Part shown: positions 42,246 to 50,382 of the stretch, piece after piece | Numbering within the stretch: position 1 is the stretch's first letter | How the letters are laid out: every line of letters begins with the position of its first letter | From: CAZVUW01 sp964629825 | GTDB lineage: Bacteria > Actinomycetota > Nitriliruptoria > Euzebyales > Egibacteraceae | Direction of reading: 5' to 3' | NCBI GenBank assembly: GCA_964629825.1 | Contig: CAZVUW010000008.1 | Span: 1-55,235, forward strand | Length of the DNA stretch: 55,235 nucleotides | Program-made: the position numbers and the translations under genes | The notes under the pieces: model-generated | Seen by the model: the letters and a program-made list of their open reading frames with translations, nothing else | Told to the model about the DNA's origin: nothing | Databases searched by the model: none

Positions 42246-45140
42246 ATGAGACGAAGGGTCTCGACGCTGGCCGCGCTAGCCCTGCTAGCGGCATTGATGC
42301 CGCTGTCGCTCATACCGTCTGCGGGCGCTCAGACGGGTCCCCCCGAACCCCCCAAGCCGCTGCCGGAGCCGGTCGTCATCCCCTACCAGGTCACCGGTCC
42401 ACCGGAGGACCGGATGAACCTGATCGTGATGGGCGACGGCTACCAGTGGGACCAGCAGAGCCTGTTCTTCGAGGACGCCGACCGCAACCTGGCCATCATG
42501 TGGGCCACGGAGCCGTACAAGTCCTACCGCAACTACATGAACGTGTACCTGGTGTCGATCGCCTCGATCGACTACGGCGTGCGCTGTGACCCGGACGGCC
42601 GAGTACGCCATCCAGACGGGACCATCCGCGACACCGGCGAACGCGAGGGCCCGATCAACACCAAGAACACGGCGCTGCGGATGATCTTCCAGAACGGCTG
42701 CGCCGACCCGCTGTCGCGTGGGACGGTCTACGGCGGTGCGCCGGTCAACTGCCAGGACTACGCCGAGTACTACCCGCCGGGCGTCAACCCCTGCGAGACC
42801 GGGAACCAGGCGCACAACCGGATCCTGGACAACTACGTGGTCCCGGTCCTGGGGATCCCGCGCACCTCGCAGAACCTCCAGACGTTGGCGATCTTCAACA
42901 CGTTCACGTATGGCGGGATCGGAGGGACGCAGGCGACGGCCTCGGGCGGCAGCCCGCAGGGACCGCTGATCTCGCTGCACGAGCTGGGGCACTCGCACGG
43001 GACCATGGCCGACGAGTACCCCTACTCCTCGCGTGACGTGGTCCGCCCCTGCTACACGGGCGGCGAGCCGGGCAGCTTCCACCACACGATCCGCACCTCC
43101 GAGCAGGACATGATCGACACCCAGCACAAGTGGTGGCGCTGGCTGGGTGAGGAGAGCCTCTCCGGCGGCCGCATCGGCCTGTGGGAGGGTGGCAACAGCT
43201 TCCCGTGCGGCGTCCGCCGCCCGAGCGAGCACTCGATCATGCGCTGGATTGGCTTCGACTGGGACCAGCCGGGCCTCGAGCACATGGTCGCCCGCATCAC
43301 CGGCCGCAGGAACAACGGCAACATGGCGCTGGACCACACCCCCGAGGGGACCGTTCCGCGCAACAGCGTCCTGTGGGTGGAGACCCAGCACCCCAAGTCG
43401 CACGAGCTCCGGGTGACCTGGCGCGTCGGCGGGCCCGACGGCACGGTCCTCGACACCAACAACAGCCGCAACCTCGACCTCGGTGACCTGAACCTCGACC
43501 CAGGCACCATCGTCCACGTAGAGGTCCGCGACCCGGTCGGCCCCGACGGCATCGACTGGGTGCGCAACCCCTCGACCGGCAACTCGGCGACCAACTCGGG
43601 CTACAACGGCCCGCGCTTCGTCCAGACGCGTCAGTGGACCGTCGGCGAGGACACCGTCGCCCCGTCGGCGCCCGAGGCCGAGATCACCTTCCACTCGATG
43701 AACACCATCCCGGTGGGCGGCGAGGACGTCGTCTACGTCGAGACCAACCACCCGACCGACCGGGTCCTGGACGTGACCTGGCGCCTGAACGGCGAGGTCA
43801 TCCCGAACCCGTACAACAGCCGCAACCTCGACCTTGAGGCCCTGAACCTGCCCTCCGGCACCTACGAGCTGACCGCGACCGTCACCGACCCGGCCGACCC
43901 GGGCGGCGTCTCCGACACCGTCACCTGGACGGTGGACAACGTGGACCCGAGCGCGCCGCGGACCCTGAGCGAGCCGCTCACCACGCTCGACGGTGACCTG
44001 GAGCACCCGGTCTACTTCGGTGGCTGGGACATGTGGCTCTACCCCGAGGACGACCGGACGGGCTACAGCGAGGAGCTGTTCGTCGCCGGCCAGCTGCGCC
44101 TGAACCGCGACGGCTGGTTCCACTACTTCGGCTTCCCGGAGGAGCCGATGCCCGACTCGCCGTTCAAGTTCCGGCACTCCGGCACCAGCGTGAAGGCGCT
44201 GACCTACGGCAACCTCGGCACGGGCGGGCTGTCCAAGGCGACCTTCGAGCAGTACTTCGACGGTCACCCCTCGGGCACCTTCGAGCCCGGCTACGGCACC
44301 CACTTCGTGGAGCACCGCGCCATCGACCCCGCCGGCAACGTGAGCGAGCCCGAGGCCTACCGCGCCACGGTCCTGCCCGGCGAGTCGCCCGAATGCACCA
44401 CGACCCTGTCCGGCACCTACAACACGCGCACCCGCGTGCGCGAGGGCGTGGTCTGCCTGGCCGGCGACGCCGTCCTCAACGGCGGTCTGGAGGTCAGCGA
44501 CGGCGCCTCCGTGGTCGCCTCCGACGGCGCGACCATCAACGGCGGCCTGACCGCCACCGGCGCCGACGTGGTGCACCTGTTCGGCGCGACCGTCAACGGC
44601 GGCGCGCACATCGCCGGCACCAGCACCGACACGATCCTGGTCAACAACCGGATCAACGGCAACCTGCTGCTGCTCGACAACTCCGGCCGGGACATCACGA
44701 TCCTGTCCGGCGCCACCCGCAACTACGGCGTCCTGGTGATCGGCAACACCGTCACCGGTCGCGCCCTGTGCGAGGGCAACAGCCCGAAGGTCGACGACTT
44801 CGACGTGTCCAACACCGTGGGCGGCGTCGAGGTGGAGGACGTCTGCACGTCGCTGTTCGACCCGGCCTTCGACGAGCTCGACGACCTGGCCGCCGCCGGT
44901 GGCATCACCACCGGTCTCGAGGCCAAGGTCCGCCACGCCCTGGCGACCGCCAAGGACTGGCTCGCCGACCCGGCCAAGCGCCACGGCCCGGCGCTGAGCC
45001 ACCTCGACCGCGCCGTCAGCCTGCTGCTGTGGCAGGCCGACGTGGTCGAGACCAGCAACAAGCCCAACCAGGGCGACCCCGCTGGTCTGCGCGCGCTCGC
45101 GGCGACGATCGCTGCGATCGCCGACGCCTACCGCTCATAG
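42246..45140 (+). CDS. Secreted M64-family metallopeptidase with Ig-like repeats, beta-helix-like region and shared C-terminal module
   Basis: 964 residues, with GAGGGAG upstream of the ATG and a signal peptide ending near SAGAQTG. The M64 (IgA peptidase-like) domain includes RMNLIVMGDGY and the zinc site HELGHSHG (H245, E246, H249) followed by MADEYPY. Two homologous Ig-like repeats follow (VLWVETQHP...NNSRNLDL and VVYVETNHP...YNSRNLDL). Next is a region of short repeated turns (AVLNGGLEVSDGASV, ATINGGLTATGADVV, ATVNGGAHIAG) suggesting a right-handed beta-helix. Residues 878-964 are the shared module. The activity should be proteolysis outside the cell; the target is unknown. A strong terminator follows. 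Confidence 0.92.
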   Translation: MRRRVSTLAALALLAALMPLSLIPSAGAQTGPPEPPKPLPEPVVIPYQVTGPPEDRMNLIVMGDGYQWDQQSLFFEDADRNLAIMWATEPYKSYRNYMNVYLVSIASIDYGVRCDPDGRVRHPDGTIRDTGEREGPINTKNTALRMIFQNGCADPLSRGTVYGGAPVNCQDYAEYYPPGVNPCETGNQAHNRILDNYVVPVLGIPRTSQNLQTLAIFNTFTYGGIGGTQATASGGSPQGPLISLHELGHSHGTMADEYPYSSRDVVRPCYTGGEPGSFHHTIRTSEQDMIDTQHKWWRWLGEESLSGGRIGLWEGGNSFPCGVRRPSEHSIMRWIGFDWDQPGLEHMVARITGRRNNGNMALDHTPEGTVPRNSVLWVETQHPKSHELRVTWRVGGPDGTVLDTNNSRNLDLGDLNLDPGTIVHVEVRDPVGPDGIDWVRNPSTGNSATNSGYNGPRFVQTRQWTVGEDTVAPSAPEAEITFHSMNTIPVGGEDVVYVETNHPTDRVLDVTWRLNGEVIPNPYNSRNLDLEALNLPSGTYELTATVTDPADPGGVSDTVTWTVDNVDPSAPRTLSEPLTTLDGDLEHPVYFGGWDMWLYPEDDRTGYSEELFVAGQLRLNRDGWFHYFGFPEEPMPDSPFKFRHSGTSVKALTYGNLGTGGLSKATFEQYFDGHPSGTFEPGYGTHFVEHRAIDPAGNVSEPEAYRATVLPGESPECTTTLSGTYNTRTRVREGVVCLAGDAVLNGGLEVSDGASVVASDGATINGGLTATGADVVHLFGATVNGGAHIAGTSTDTILVNNRINGNLLLLDNSGRDITILSGATRNYGVLVIGNTVTGRALCEGNSPKVDDFDVSNTVGGVEVEDVCTSLFDPAFDELDDLAAAGGITTGLEAKVRHALATAKDWLADPAKRHGPALSHLDRAVSLLLWQADVVETSNKPNQGDPAGLRALAATIAAIADAYRS
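44877..45137 (+). other. Shared C-terminal module, copy 6 (M64 peptidase)
   Basis: Residues 878-964: LDDLAAAGGITTGLEAKVRH, GPALSHLDRAVSLLLWQADV and NKPNQGDPAGLRALAATI, ending ADAYRS like copy 1. Confidence 0.85.
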
Positions 45141-45158
45141 AGCAGGCGGCAGCACGAC

Positions 45159-45192
45159 GAGGGGCGCCCCCGCGGGGGCGCCCCTCCCCTTT
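45159..45192 (+). terminator. Intrinsic terminator after the M64 gene
   Basis: GAGGGGCGCCCCCG and its exact reverse complement form a 28-bp palindrome 18 bp after the stop, followed by CCCTTT. It is the same GGGGCGCCC-type stem used after both M14 genes. It may also serve the convergent ATP-grasp gene. Confidence 0.85.
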
Positions 45193-45221
45193 GAGGCGCG
45201 CCGCCGGAGGCGCCCGGAAGG

Positions 45222-46466
45222 TCAGGTCGTGGCGCGGGCGACCTCGGCGTCCCGGGCCCAGGCGCCGAGCAGGCCGCGGTAGTGCTCGACGAAGTGGTCA
45301 TGCTCGTGCGGGGGGAAGGTGGAGACCACCGTGTCGACCAGCATGCGGTCGAACCACGGCGAGCGGACGAGGTCGAGCATCACCTCGTCGACGTGGGACA
45401 GGTGGCGCTCGCAGAAGTCGTCGTAGGCCTCCTGCTCGAAGTAGTCGTCGGTGAGGCGCTGGTAGGCGGCCAGCTTCTCGCCGTAGGAGCGCCGCGGGTC
45501 GTCGGCGATCTCGAACCAGCGGCCGAGGTTGAGGTTGATGCGCATCCGCCGGTCCGTCACGCAGCAGAAGACGCTCCAGCGCAGCAGCGCCTTCATCGCC
45601 CACGGGAAGTAGTAGTGCAGGCTGGTCAGCGCCACGTCCGGGCAGGCGTTGGCGTAGTCGATCGGGTGGACCTGGTCGCCGACGACCAACGTCTCGCAGG
45701 AGTTGAACTCCCAGCGGAAGAACGAGTTGACCAACCGCCCGATCGTGATCACCTCGAGCCCTACGCCCGGCGGCAGGAAGTCGTGCGCGACCTGGTAGCG
45801 GGCGTGCATCGGCTGGCTCGGGTCGAAGCGCATGACCATCGTCTCCGGCCCGATCGACAGGCTCCGGACGAACTCGTCGAACTCGACCGCGGCTTGCAGG
45901 TGCATCAGCCGCTGACCCGAGGCGTCATAGGCGGCCTTCAGCTGCTGGGCGTTCTCGATGCGGCTGACCCCGACCCAGGCCCCCCCGTCGTAGGGCTTCA
46001 TGTACAGCGGATAGCCGATCGACTCGGCGATCTCCTCGAGGTCGAACGGCCGGTTGTAGCGGGCGGCCGTGTAGGCGAAGCGCGCGTCGTCCGGCGGGTT
46101 CTTGGACGGCAGCAGGACGGTCTCGGGGACCTTCAGGCCGAGCCGCATCATGGCGCAGTAGGCGGCGTGCTTCTCCATCGACTGGAACGTGAACGGGTTG
46201 TTCAGCAGGTACACGCCGTCCATCAGCGCGACCTTCTTCAGCCACTCGCGCGGCACGTAGTACCAGTGCGCCAGGCGGTCGATGACGAGGTCGTGGCGGG
46301 GGACGTCGCGCAGCCGGAACGGCTCGATGGTGATCCGCTCGGTGCGGAAGTCGTGGGTGTCGCCGCCGTAGGAGATCCGCAGGTCGAGGCGGCGGACCAG
46401 CTCCTCGAAGGTGGAGGACCAGTCCTCCTCCATCCCCAGCAGCAGTCCGATCAGGTGGGTCTTCAT
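45222..46466 (-). CDS. Divergent ATP-grasp family protein
   Basis: 414 residues from the ATG at 46466, preceded by GGGAGGAA on the minus strand. It contains an ATP-grasp-like core: IGYPLYMKPYDGGAWVGVSR (nucleotide-binding lysine and glycine loop), a FDEFV strand and VHPIDYANACPDVALTSLHY as the probable metal-binding strand. The E-x-x-x-RPPG motif of its three neighbours is missing. A long C-terminal helical extension (DRRMRINLNLGRWFEIADD onward, ~110 residues) is specific to it. It is the last gene of a three-gene minus-strand operon. I infer a ligase forming an amide or related bond, with unknown acyl donor and acceptor. Confidence 0.8.
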   Translation of the reverse strand: MKTHLIGLLLGMEEDWSSTFEELVRRLDLRISYGGDTHDFRTERITIEPFRLRDVPRHDLVIDRLAHWYYVPREWLKKVALMDGVYLLNNPFTFQSMEKHAAYCAMMRLGLKVPETVLLPSKNPPDDARFAYTAARYNRPFDLEEIAESIGYPLYMKPYDGGAWVGVSRIENAQQLKAAYDASGQRLMHLQAAVEFDEFVRSLSIGPETMVMRFDPSQPMHARYQVAHDFLPPGVGLEVITIGRLVNSFFRWEFNSCETLVVGDQVHPIDYANACPDVALTSLHYYFPWAMKALLRWSVFCCVTDRRMRINLNLGRWFEIADDPRRSYGEKLAAYQRLTDDYFEQEAYDDFCERHLSHVDEVMLDLVRSPWFDRMLVDTVVSTFPPHEHDHFVEHYRGLLGAWARDAEVARATT

Positions 46467-46512
46467 CGTTTCCTCCCGCACCGGGATCTTCTGGTCTCGT
46501 CTCGTGGCGGTG

Positions 46513-47730
46513 CTACTGGGCGTTGAGGTGCAGCTCGCTGGCGAACCGGTCCGTCATCTCGATGGTCGTCTGCAGGTCGGGGTGCCGGACGACGATGCGT
46601 CCGTCGCCGATGACGCTCTGGCGCCAGTCCTTCTTGGGGGTGCCCGCCGCCGGCAGATCGAGGGCGACGACGTGCTCGCCGTAGTCGGCCATCAGGCGGG
46701 CGAGCCCGTCGATCGAGGCGATGCGTCCATGCCCCCGGGCGCGCTTGAAGATGCTCGCCGCGTTGTAGCGGCGCTCCAGGGGCTGGGTCAGCCGTCCGTG
46801 TACGACGGCCTCGGCCCAGCCCACGAACAGGTCGCCGTCGATCACGTAGTTCATGAGGTCGACGACCCGCGCCCCCGGCGGCCGGGCGCCGATCTCCCCG
46901 AAGACGACCTCCCCGTCGTGCTTGCGGTACCACTCCATGTGGGTGAAGCCGTCCCTGAAGCCGAGCGCCTCGAGCACCCGCGCACCCATCCGGCGGCCGT
47001 CCGCCAGCTCGGGTCGGTCGAGGTCGCGCAGGGCGATCGAGACGGGGGAAACCCACTCGTTGAGGCGCATCAGCAACGGCCGCGGCCGATACCAGGCGAT
47101 GTTGTCGTGCAGGATGCGCCCGCCGACGCAGATGGTGTCGTAGGTGAACTCCTCGCCGTCGACGAACTCCTCGACGCTCACCTGCGGGACGTGGCGCAGC
47201 CGCGGCAGGGTCGCCTCGAGCTGCTCGCGGCTGTCGATGCGGTAGGTGTCCGCCGAGCCCGCGCCCGCGATCGGCTTCACGATGACCGGGTAGCCGATGC
47301 TCTCGGCGAGCTCGCGGACCTCGGCGCTGGTGGTTGCGGACTGGTGCCAGGGCGTGCGGATGCCGGCCGCGTCGAGCGTGCGCTTCATCAGCTCCTTGTC
47401 GCGGAACGGCACGGTCTGCTCGACGGTCAGGCCCGGGAGGCCGAGCGCCCCGCGCAGCTGCGCCGCCAGGAGCATGTAGGGTTCCCACAGGCACTCGACC
47501 TGGCCGATCTCCGCGTGTGGCGCGACGGAGCGGACGGCGTTCAGCACGGCGCGGTGATCGGTGAGCGAGGGCACGTGGATGTGGTGCACAAGCGCGCGCC
47601 GTGCCATCTCGGGCAGGGCGTCGGCGGGCTGGTCGCCCAGCCCGATGACGCGCACACCGACGGCGGCCAGCCCGCGGGCGAACTCGGCCATCTCGGCCGG
47701 GTAGCCCGGGGAGATCAGAAGCACGTCCAT
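46513..47730 (-). CDS. ATP-grasp domain ligase (paralogue 2)
   Basis: 405 residues from the ATG at 47730; upstream in-frame codons would run into the preceding gene. The N-terminal Rossmann-like part (MDVLLISPGYPAEMAEFARG) is followed by DKELMKRTLDAAGIRTPWHQ, the phosphate-binding GYPVIVKPIAGAGSADTYR, VEEFVDGEEFTYDT, GFTHMEWYRKHDGE and the metal site FGEIGARPPGARVVDLMNY. The layout is that of carboxylate-amine or amino-acid ligases of the BacD/carbamoyl-phosphate-synthase-like group. It starts 10 bp after the stop of the upstream ATP-grasp gene, so they are co-transcribed. The substrate is unknown. Confidence 0.9.
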   Translation of the reverse strand: MDVLLISPGYPAEMAEFARGLAAVGVRVIGLGDQPADALPEMARRALVHHIHVPSLTDHRAVLNAVRSVAPHAEIGQVECLWEPYMLLAAQLRGALGLPGLTVEQTVPFRDKELMKRTLDAAGIRTPWHQSATTSAEVRELAESIGYPVIVKPIAGAGSADTYRIDSREQLEATLPRLRHVPQVSVEEFVDGEEFTYDTICVGGRILHDNIAWYRPRPLLMRLNEWVSPVSIALRDLDRPELADGRRMGARVLEALGFRDGFTHMEWYRKHDGEVVFGEIGARPPGARVVDLMNYVIDGDLFVGWAEAVVHGRLTQPLERRYNAASIFKRARGHGRIASIDGLARLMADYGEHVVALDLPAAGTPKKDWRQSVIGDGRIVVRHPDLQTTIEMTDRFASELHLNAQ

Positions 47731-47740
47731 TGCGGCAGTC

Positions 47741-49018
47741 TTACCCCGCCTCCACGCGCAGGCCACGGACAATCCGTCCGAGGGCCGCCTCGACCACCTC
47801 GGTGTCGGCAGCGCGCACGATCACATAGCCGTCACCCTCGTAGGAGTCCGAGACGCTCTGCCCGGGGCGTGGCAGGTGCGCCTCGACCACCAGGTGCCCG
47901 AGCTCGCGCTGGAGCTCATCGATGCCGCTGACCGCGACGACCCGATCGCGGCGCGGCCCCTGAGCACGCAGATAGGCCGCGCCGACGGCCCAGCGGCGCT
48001 CGGGCGGGTCGAACGAGTCGAGGACCATCAGCCGCGCCCAGGCCCGGTAGAAGTCGACGTCGTGGGCGTAGGACAGCAGGGTCGTGAACTGCGCCCCCGG
48101 CGGGCGCGCGGCCACCTCGCCGATCGCGACGCTGCCGTCGGGGCGGCGGAACCACTCCATGTGCGCGAGCCCGGTGCGCAGCCCGAGCGCCTGCAGCGCC
48201 GCCGGCCCGGCGCGGTCGATGCCGTCGTACTCCGGGCCGATCTCACGGGGCAGAAGCACGACCCATTGCATCCACGGGTTGCTCAGCACCTCGAGGGGAG
48301 TCGGCAGATAGCGCGAGATCGACCGGAAGACCACCCGGCCGTGCAGCGAGACGCTGTCGAAAGAATGCTCCTCGCCAGACAGGAACTCCTCGAGCAGGGC
48401 CGGCCGGGCGGCGCTGGGCGGCTCCGCCGCCAGCCAGGCGCCCACGGCTGCGGGGTCGTCCAGGCGGAAGGTCGAGCGCGCACCGGCCCCCGCAGGGGGC
48501 TTGGCCACCACGGGCAGCCCGACCTCGTCGACGAACCGGGCGACGTCCGCCGCGCTGCGGACAAGGGCGTGGCGGGCGCAGGGGACGCCGGCGGCGCGCA
48601 GGACGTCCTTCATCCGCGACTTGTCCCGGAACGCCTGCGCGGTCGCGACGTCCATGCCGGTGATCCCGAACGCCTCGCGCACCTGCGCCAGCGGCACCTG
48701 AAGCTGCTCCAGGGCGGCCAGCAGGCGGTCGACCCGTCCGAGCCGGCCCCGCAGACCTTCGACCGCAGTCGCCAGCTGACGCGGATCGGTCGGGTCGTCC
48801 ACCCGCCAGTGGTCGTCGGCGGAACGCCGCAGCACCGGGGGAAGCCGGTCGGCCGGCTCGGCGGTGACCAGCGCCACGCGGACGTCCGGAAGCGTCGCCG
48901 CAGCGGTCACGAAGCGCGTGGTGGCGGGCAGGAGGTAGGGCGCCACGAACACCGCCACCGGCCCGTCGCCGCCGCCCCCGCCGGCGCGCGCGGGAGCGGA
49001 GCCGGATGCTGGGCTCAC
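47741..49018 (-). CDS. ATP-grasp domain ligase (paralogue 1)
   Basis: 425 residues. The N-terminus is Gly/Ala-rich, and the real start may be up to ~20 codons downstream, near VAVFVAPYLLPATT. It has DKSRMKDVLRAAGVPCARHA, GLPVVAKPPAGAGARSTF, LEEFLSGEEHSFDSV, GLAHMEWFRRPDG and the metal site GEVAARPPGAQFTTLLSY. These match paralogue 2 and the plus-strand ligase motif for motif, so the three arose by duplication. It is the first gene of the minus-strand operon and shares a 124-bp divergent promoter region with the plus-strand operon. Confidence 0.9.
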   Translation of the reverse strand: MSPASGSAPARAGGGGGDGPVAVFVAPYLLPATTRFVTAAATLPDVRVALVTAEPADRLPPVLRRSADDHWRVDDPTDPRQLATAVEGLRGRLGRVDRLLAALEQLQVPLAQVREAFGITGMDVATAQAFRDKSRMKDVLRAAGVPCARHALVRSAADVARFVDEVGLPVVAKPPAGAGARSTFRLDDPAAVGAWLAAEPPSAARPALLEEFLSGEEHSFDSVSLHGRVVFRSISRYLPTPLEVLSNPWMQWVVLLPREIGPEYDGIDRAGPAALQALGLRTGLAHMEWFRRPDGSVAIGEVAARPPGAQFTTLLSYAHDVDFYRAWARLMVLDSFDPPERRWAVGAAYLRAQGPRRDRVVAVSGIDELQRELGHLVVEAHLPRPGQSVSDSYEGDGYVIVRAADTEVVEAALGRIVRGLRVEAG

Positions 49019-49130
49019 CGCGCCGCCGGCCGCGCCGGGAGCGGTCGGGCCGCCCCCGCTGGCGCTGGTCGAGCGCGGGGCCTCATGGTCGGCAGCCTAG
49101 ATCGGGGGATTTAGGACGGCCAGGTGGGAA

Positions 49131-49136
49131 TAGGAT
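49131..49136 (+). promoter_or_regulatory. -10 element of the plus-strand ATP-grasp operon
   Basis: TAGGAT ends 6 bases before the GTG at 49143, implying a leaderless transcript. The 124-bp divergent spacer should also hold the promoter of the minus-strand operon, which I cannot place. Confidence 0.45.
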
Positions 49137-49142
49137 CCCGCC

Positions 49143-50366
49143 GTGAACGTCGTCTTCGTCGAACCCTTCTTCCCGCGCAACCAGCGCGAGTTCGTCCGCG
49201 GCCTGGCCGCGGCCGGGGCGACCGTTGTGGGGATCGGCGAATACCCGATCGACTCCTTCGACGACGACCTCAGGTCGTGGCTGCACCACTACGAGCAGGT
49301 GCCGTCCGTCACCGACGTGAGCCGCATGACCGAGGTGGTCCGCTGGGTCCAGGGCAAGCTGTGGGTGGACCGGCTCGAGGCCACCGTCGAGGCCCACACG
49401 CTGCCTGCCGCCCAGGTTCGCGAGGCCTGCGGCATTCCCGGGACCTCCGTGCGCACGGCCTGGCTGTGCCGCGACAAGCCCTCCATGAAGGAGGCGCTGA
49501 GGGCGGCCGGCGTGCCGACCGCGGCGTCCGCCGCCGTGGACAGCGCCGCCGAGGCGCACGCCTTCGCCGAGCAGGTCGGCTACCCGCTCATACTCAAGCC
49601 CCGGGCGGGCGCGGGGGCGGCGGGGACCATGCGGGTTGACGGGCCGGAGGAGCTGGACCGCGCGCTGGGCGCATACGGCAACGAGGGCACGACGTCGATC
49701 GCGATCGAGGAGTTCGTCGAAGGGCACGAGGGCTTCTACGACACGCTCACGATCGACGGCGAGGTGGCCTACGACTTCGTCTCGCACTACTACCCGAACG
49801 TGCTCGAGGCGATGAGGACGCGCTGGATCTCGCCGCAGTTCATCGCCACCAACCGCATCGACAGCGCGCCGGACTACGCCGAGCTGCGTGAGCTCGGGCG
49901 CCGCGTCATCGCCGCGCTCGGGATCGGCACGTCGGCGACGCACATGGAGTGGTTCTTCGGGCCCAAGGGGCTGCGCTTCTCCGAGATCGGCTGCCGACCG
50001 CCCGGAGTCGGCGCGTGGGACCTGTACTCGGCTGGCAACGAGGTGGACCTCTACTACGAGTGGGCCTGCGCGATCGTCCGTGGCCACACCGAGCGCCCGC
50101 TCACACGGCGCTACTCGACCGGGATCGTCGCGCTGCGGCCCGAGCGCGACGGCGTGATCACCGGCTACAGCGGCATCGACGAGCTCCAGGCCGAGTACGG
50201 CCAGTGGGTGCTCGACGCGCACTTCCCGACCCCTGGCACCCCGACCCAGGGGGTGGAGGCGGGCTACATGGCCAACGCCTGGGTGCGGATGCGCCATCCC
50301 GACTACGACGCGCTACGTGGGATGCTCGACGACGTCGGCCGACGCCTGCACGTCCTCGCGGACTGA
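49143..50366 (+). CDS. ATP-grasp domain ligase (paralogue 3)
   Basis: 407 residues with a GTG start just after a -10 element. Motifs are MNVVFVEPFFPRNQREFVRG, CRDKPSMKEALRAAGVPTA, GYPLILKPRAGAGAAGTM, IEEFVEGHEGFYDT, SATHMEWFFGPKG and the metal site FSEIGCRPPGVGAWDLYSAG. All ATP- and metal-binding residues expected of an active ATP-grasp enzyme are present. It is the first gene of a four-gene plus-strand operon, 16 bp ahead of the S51-like gene. Together with three other ATP-grasp genes it suggests stepwise assembly of a small peptide-like compound. Confidence 0.9.
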   Translation: MNVVFVEPFFPRNQREFVRGLAAAGATVVGIGEYPIDSFDDDLRSWLHHYEQVPSVTDVSRMTEVVRWVQGKLWVDRLEATVEAHTLPAAQVREACGIPGTSVRTAWLCRDKPSMKEALRAAGVPTAASAAVDSAAEAHAFAEQVGYPLILKPRAGAGAAGTMRVDGPEELDRALGAYGNEGTTSIAIEEFVEGHEGFYDTLTIDGEVAYDFVSHYYPNVLEAMRTRWISPQFIATNRIDSAPDYAELRELGRRVIAALGIGTSATHMEWFFGPKGLRFSEIGCRPPGVGAWDLYSAGNEVDLYYEWACAIVRGHTERPLTRRYSTGIVALRPERDGVITGYSGIDELQAEYGQWVLDAHFPTPGTPTQGVEAGYMANAWVRMRHPDYDALRGMLDDVGRRLHVLAD

Positions 50367-50382
50367 CAGAGGCAGCGGCGGG

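Noticed and set aside
42285..45002. 905-codon open frame on the minus strand
   Set aside because: Antisense of the M64 peptidase gene; no recognisable motif.
15448..45137. Treating the six module copies as a mobile DNA repeat
   Set aside because: Copies keep the reading frame and differ mostly as diverged protein-coding sequence. No flanking inverted repeats or target duplications are visible.
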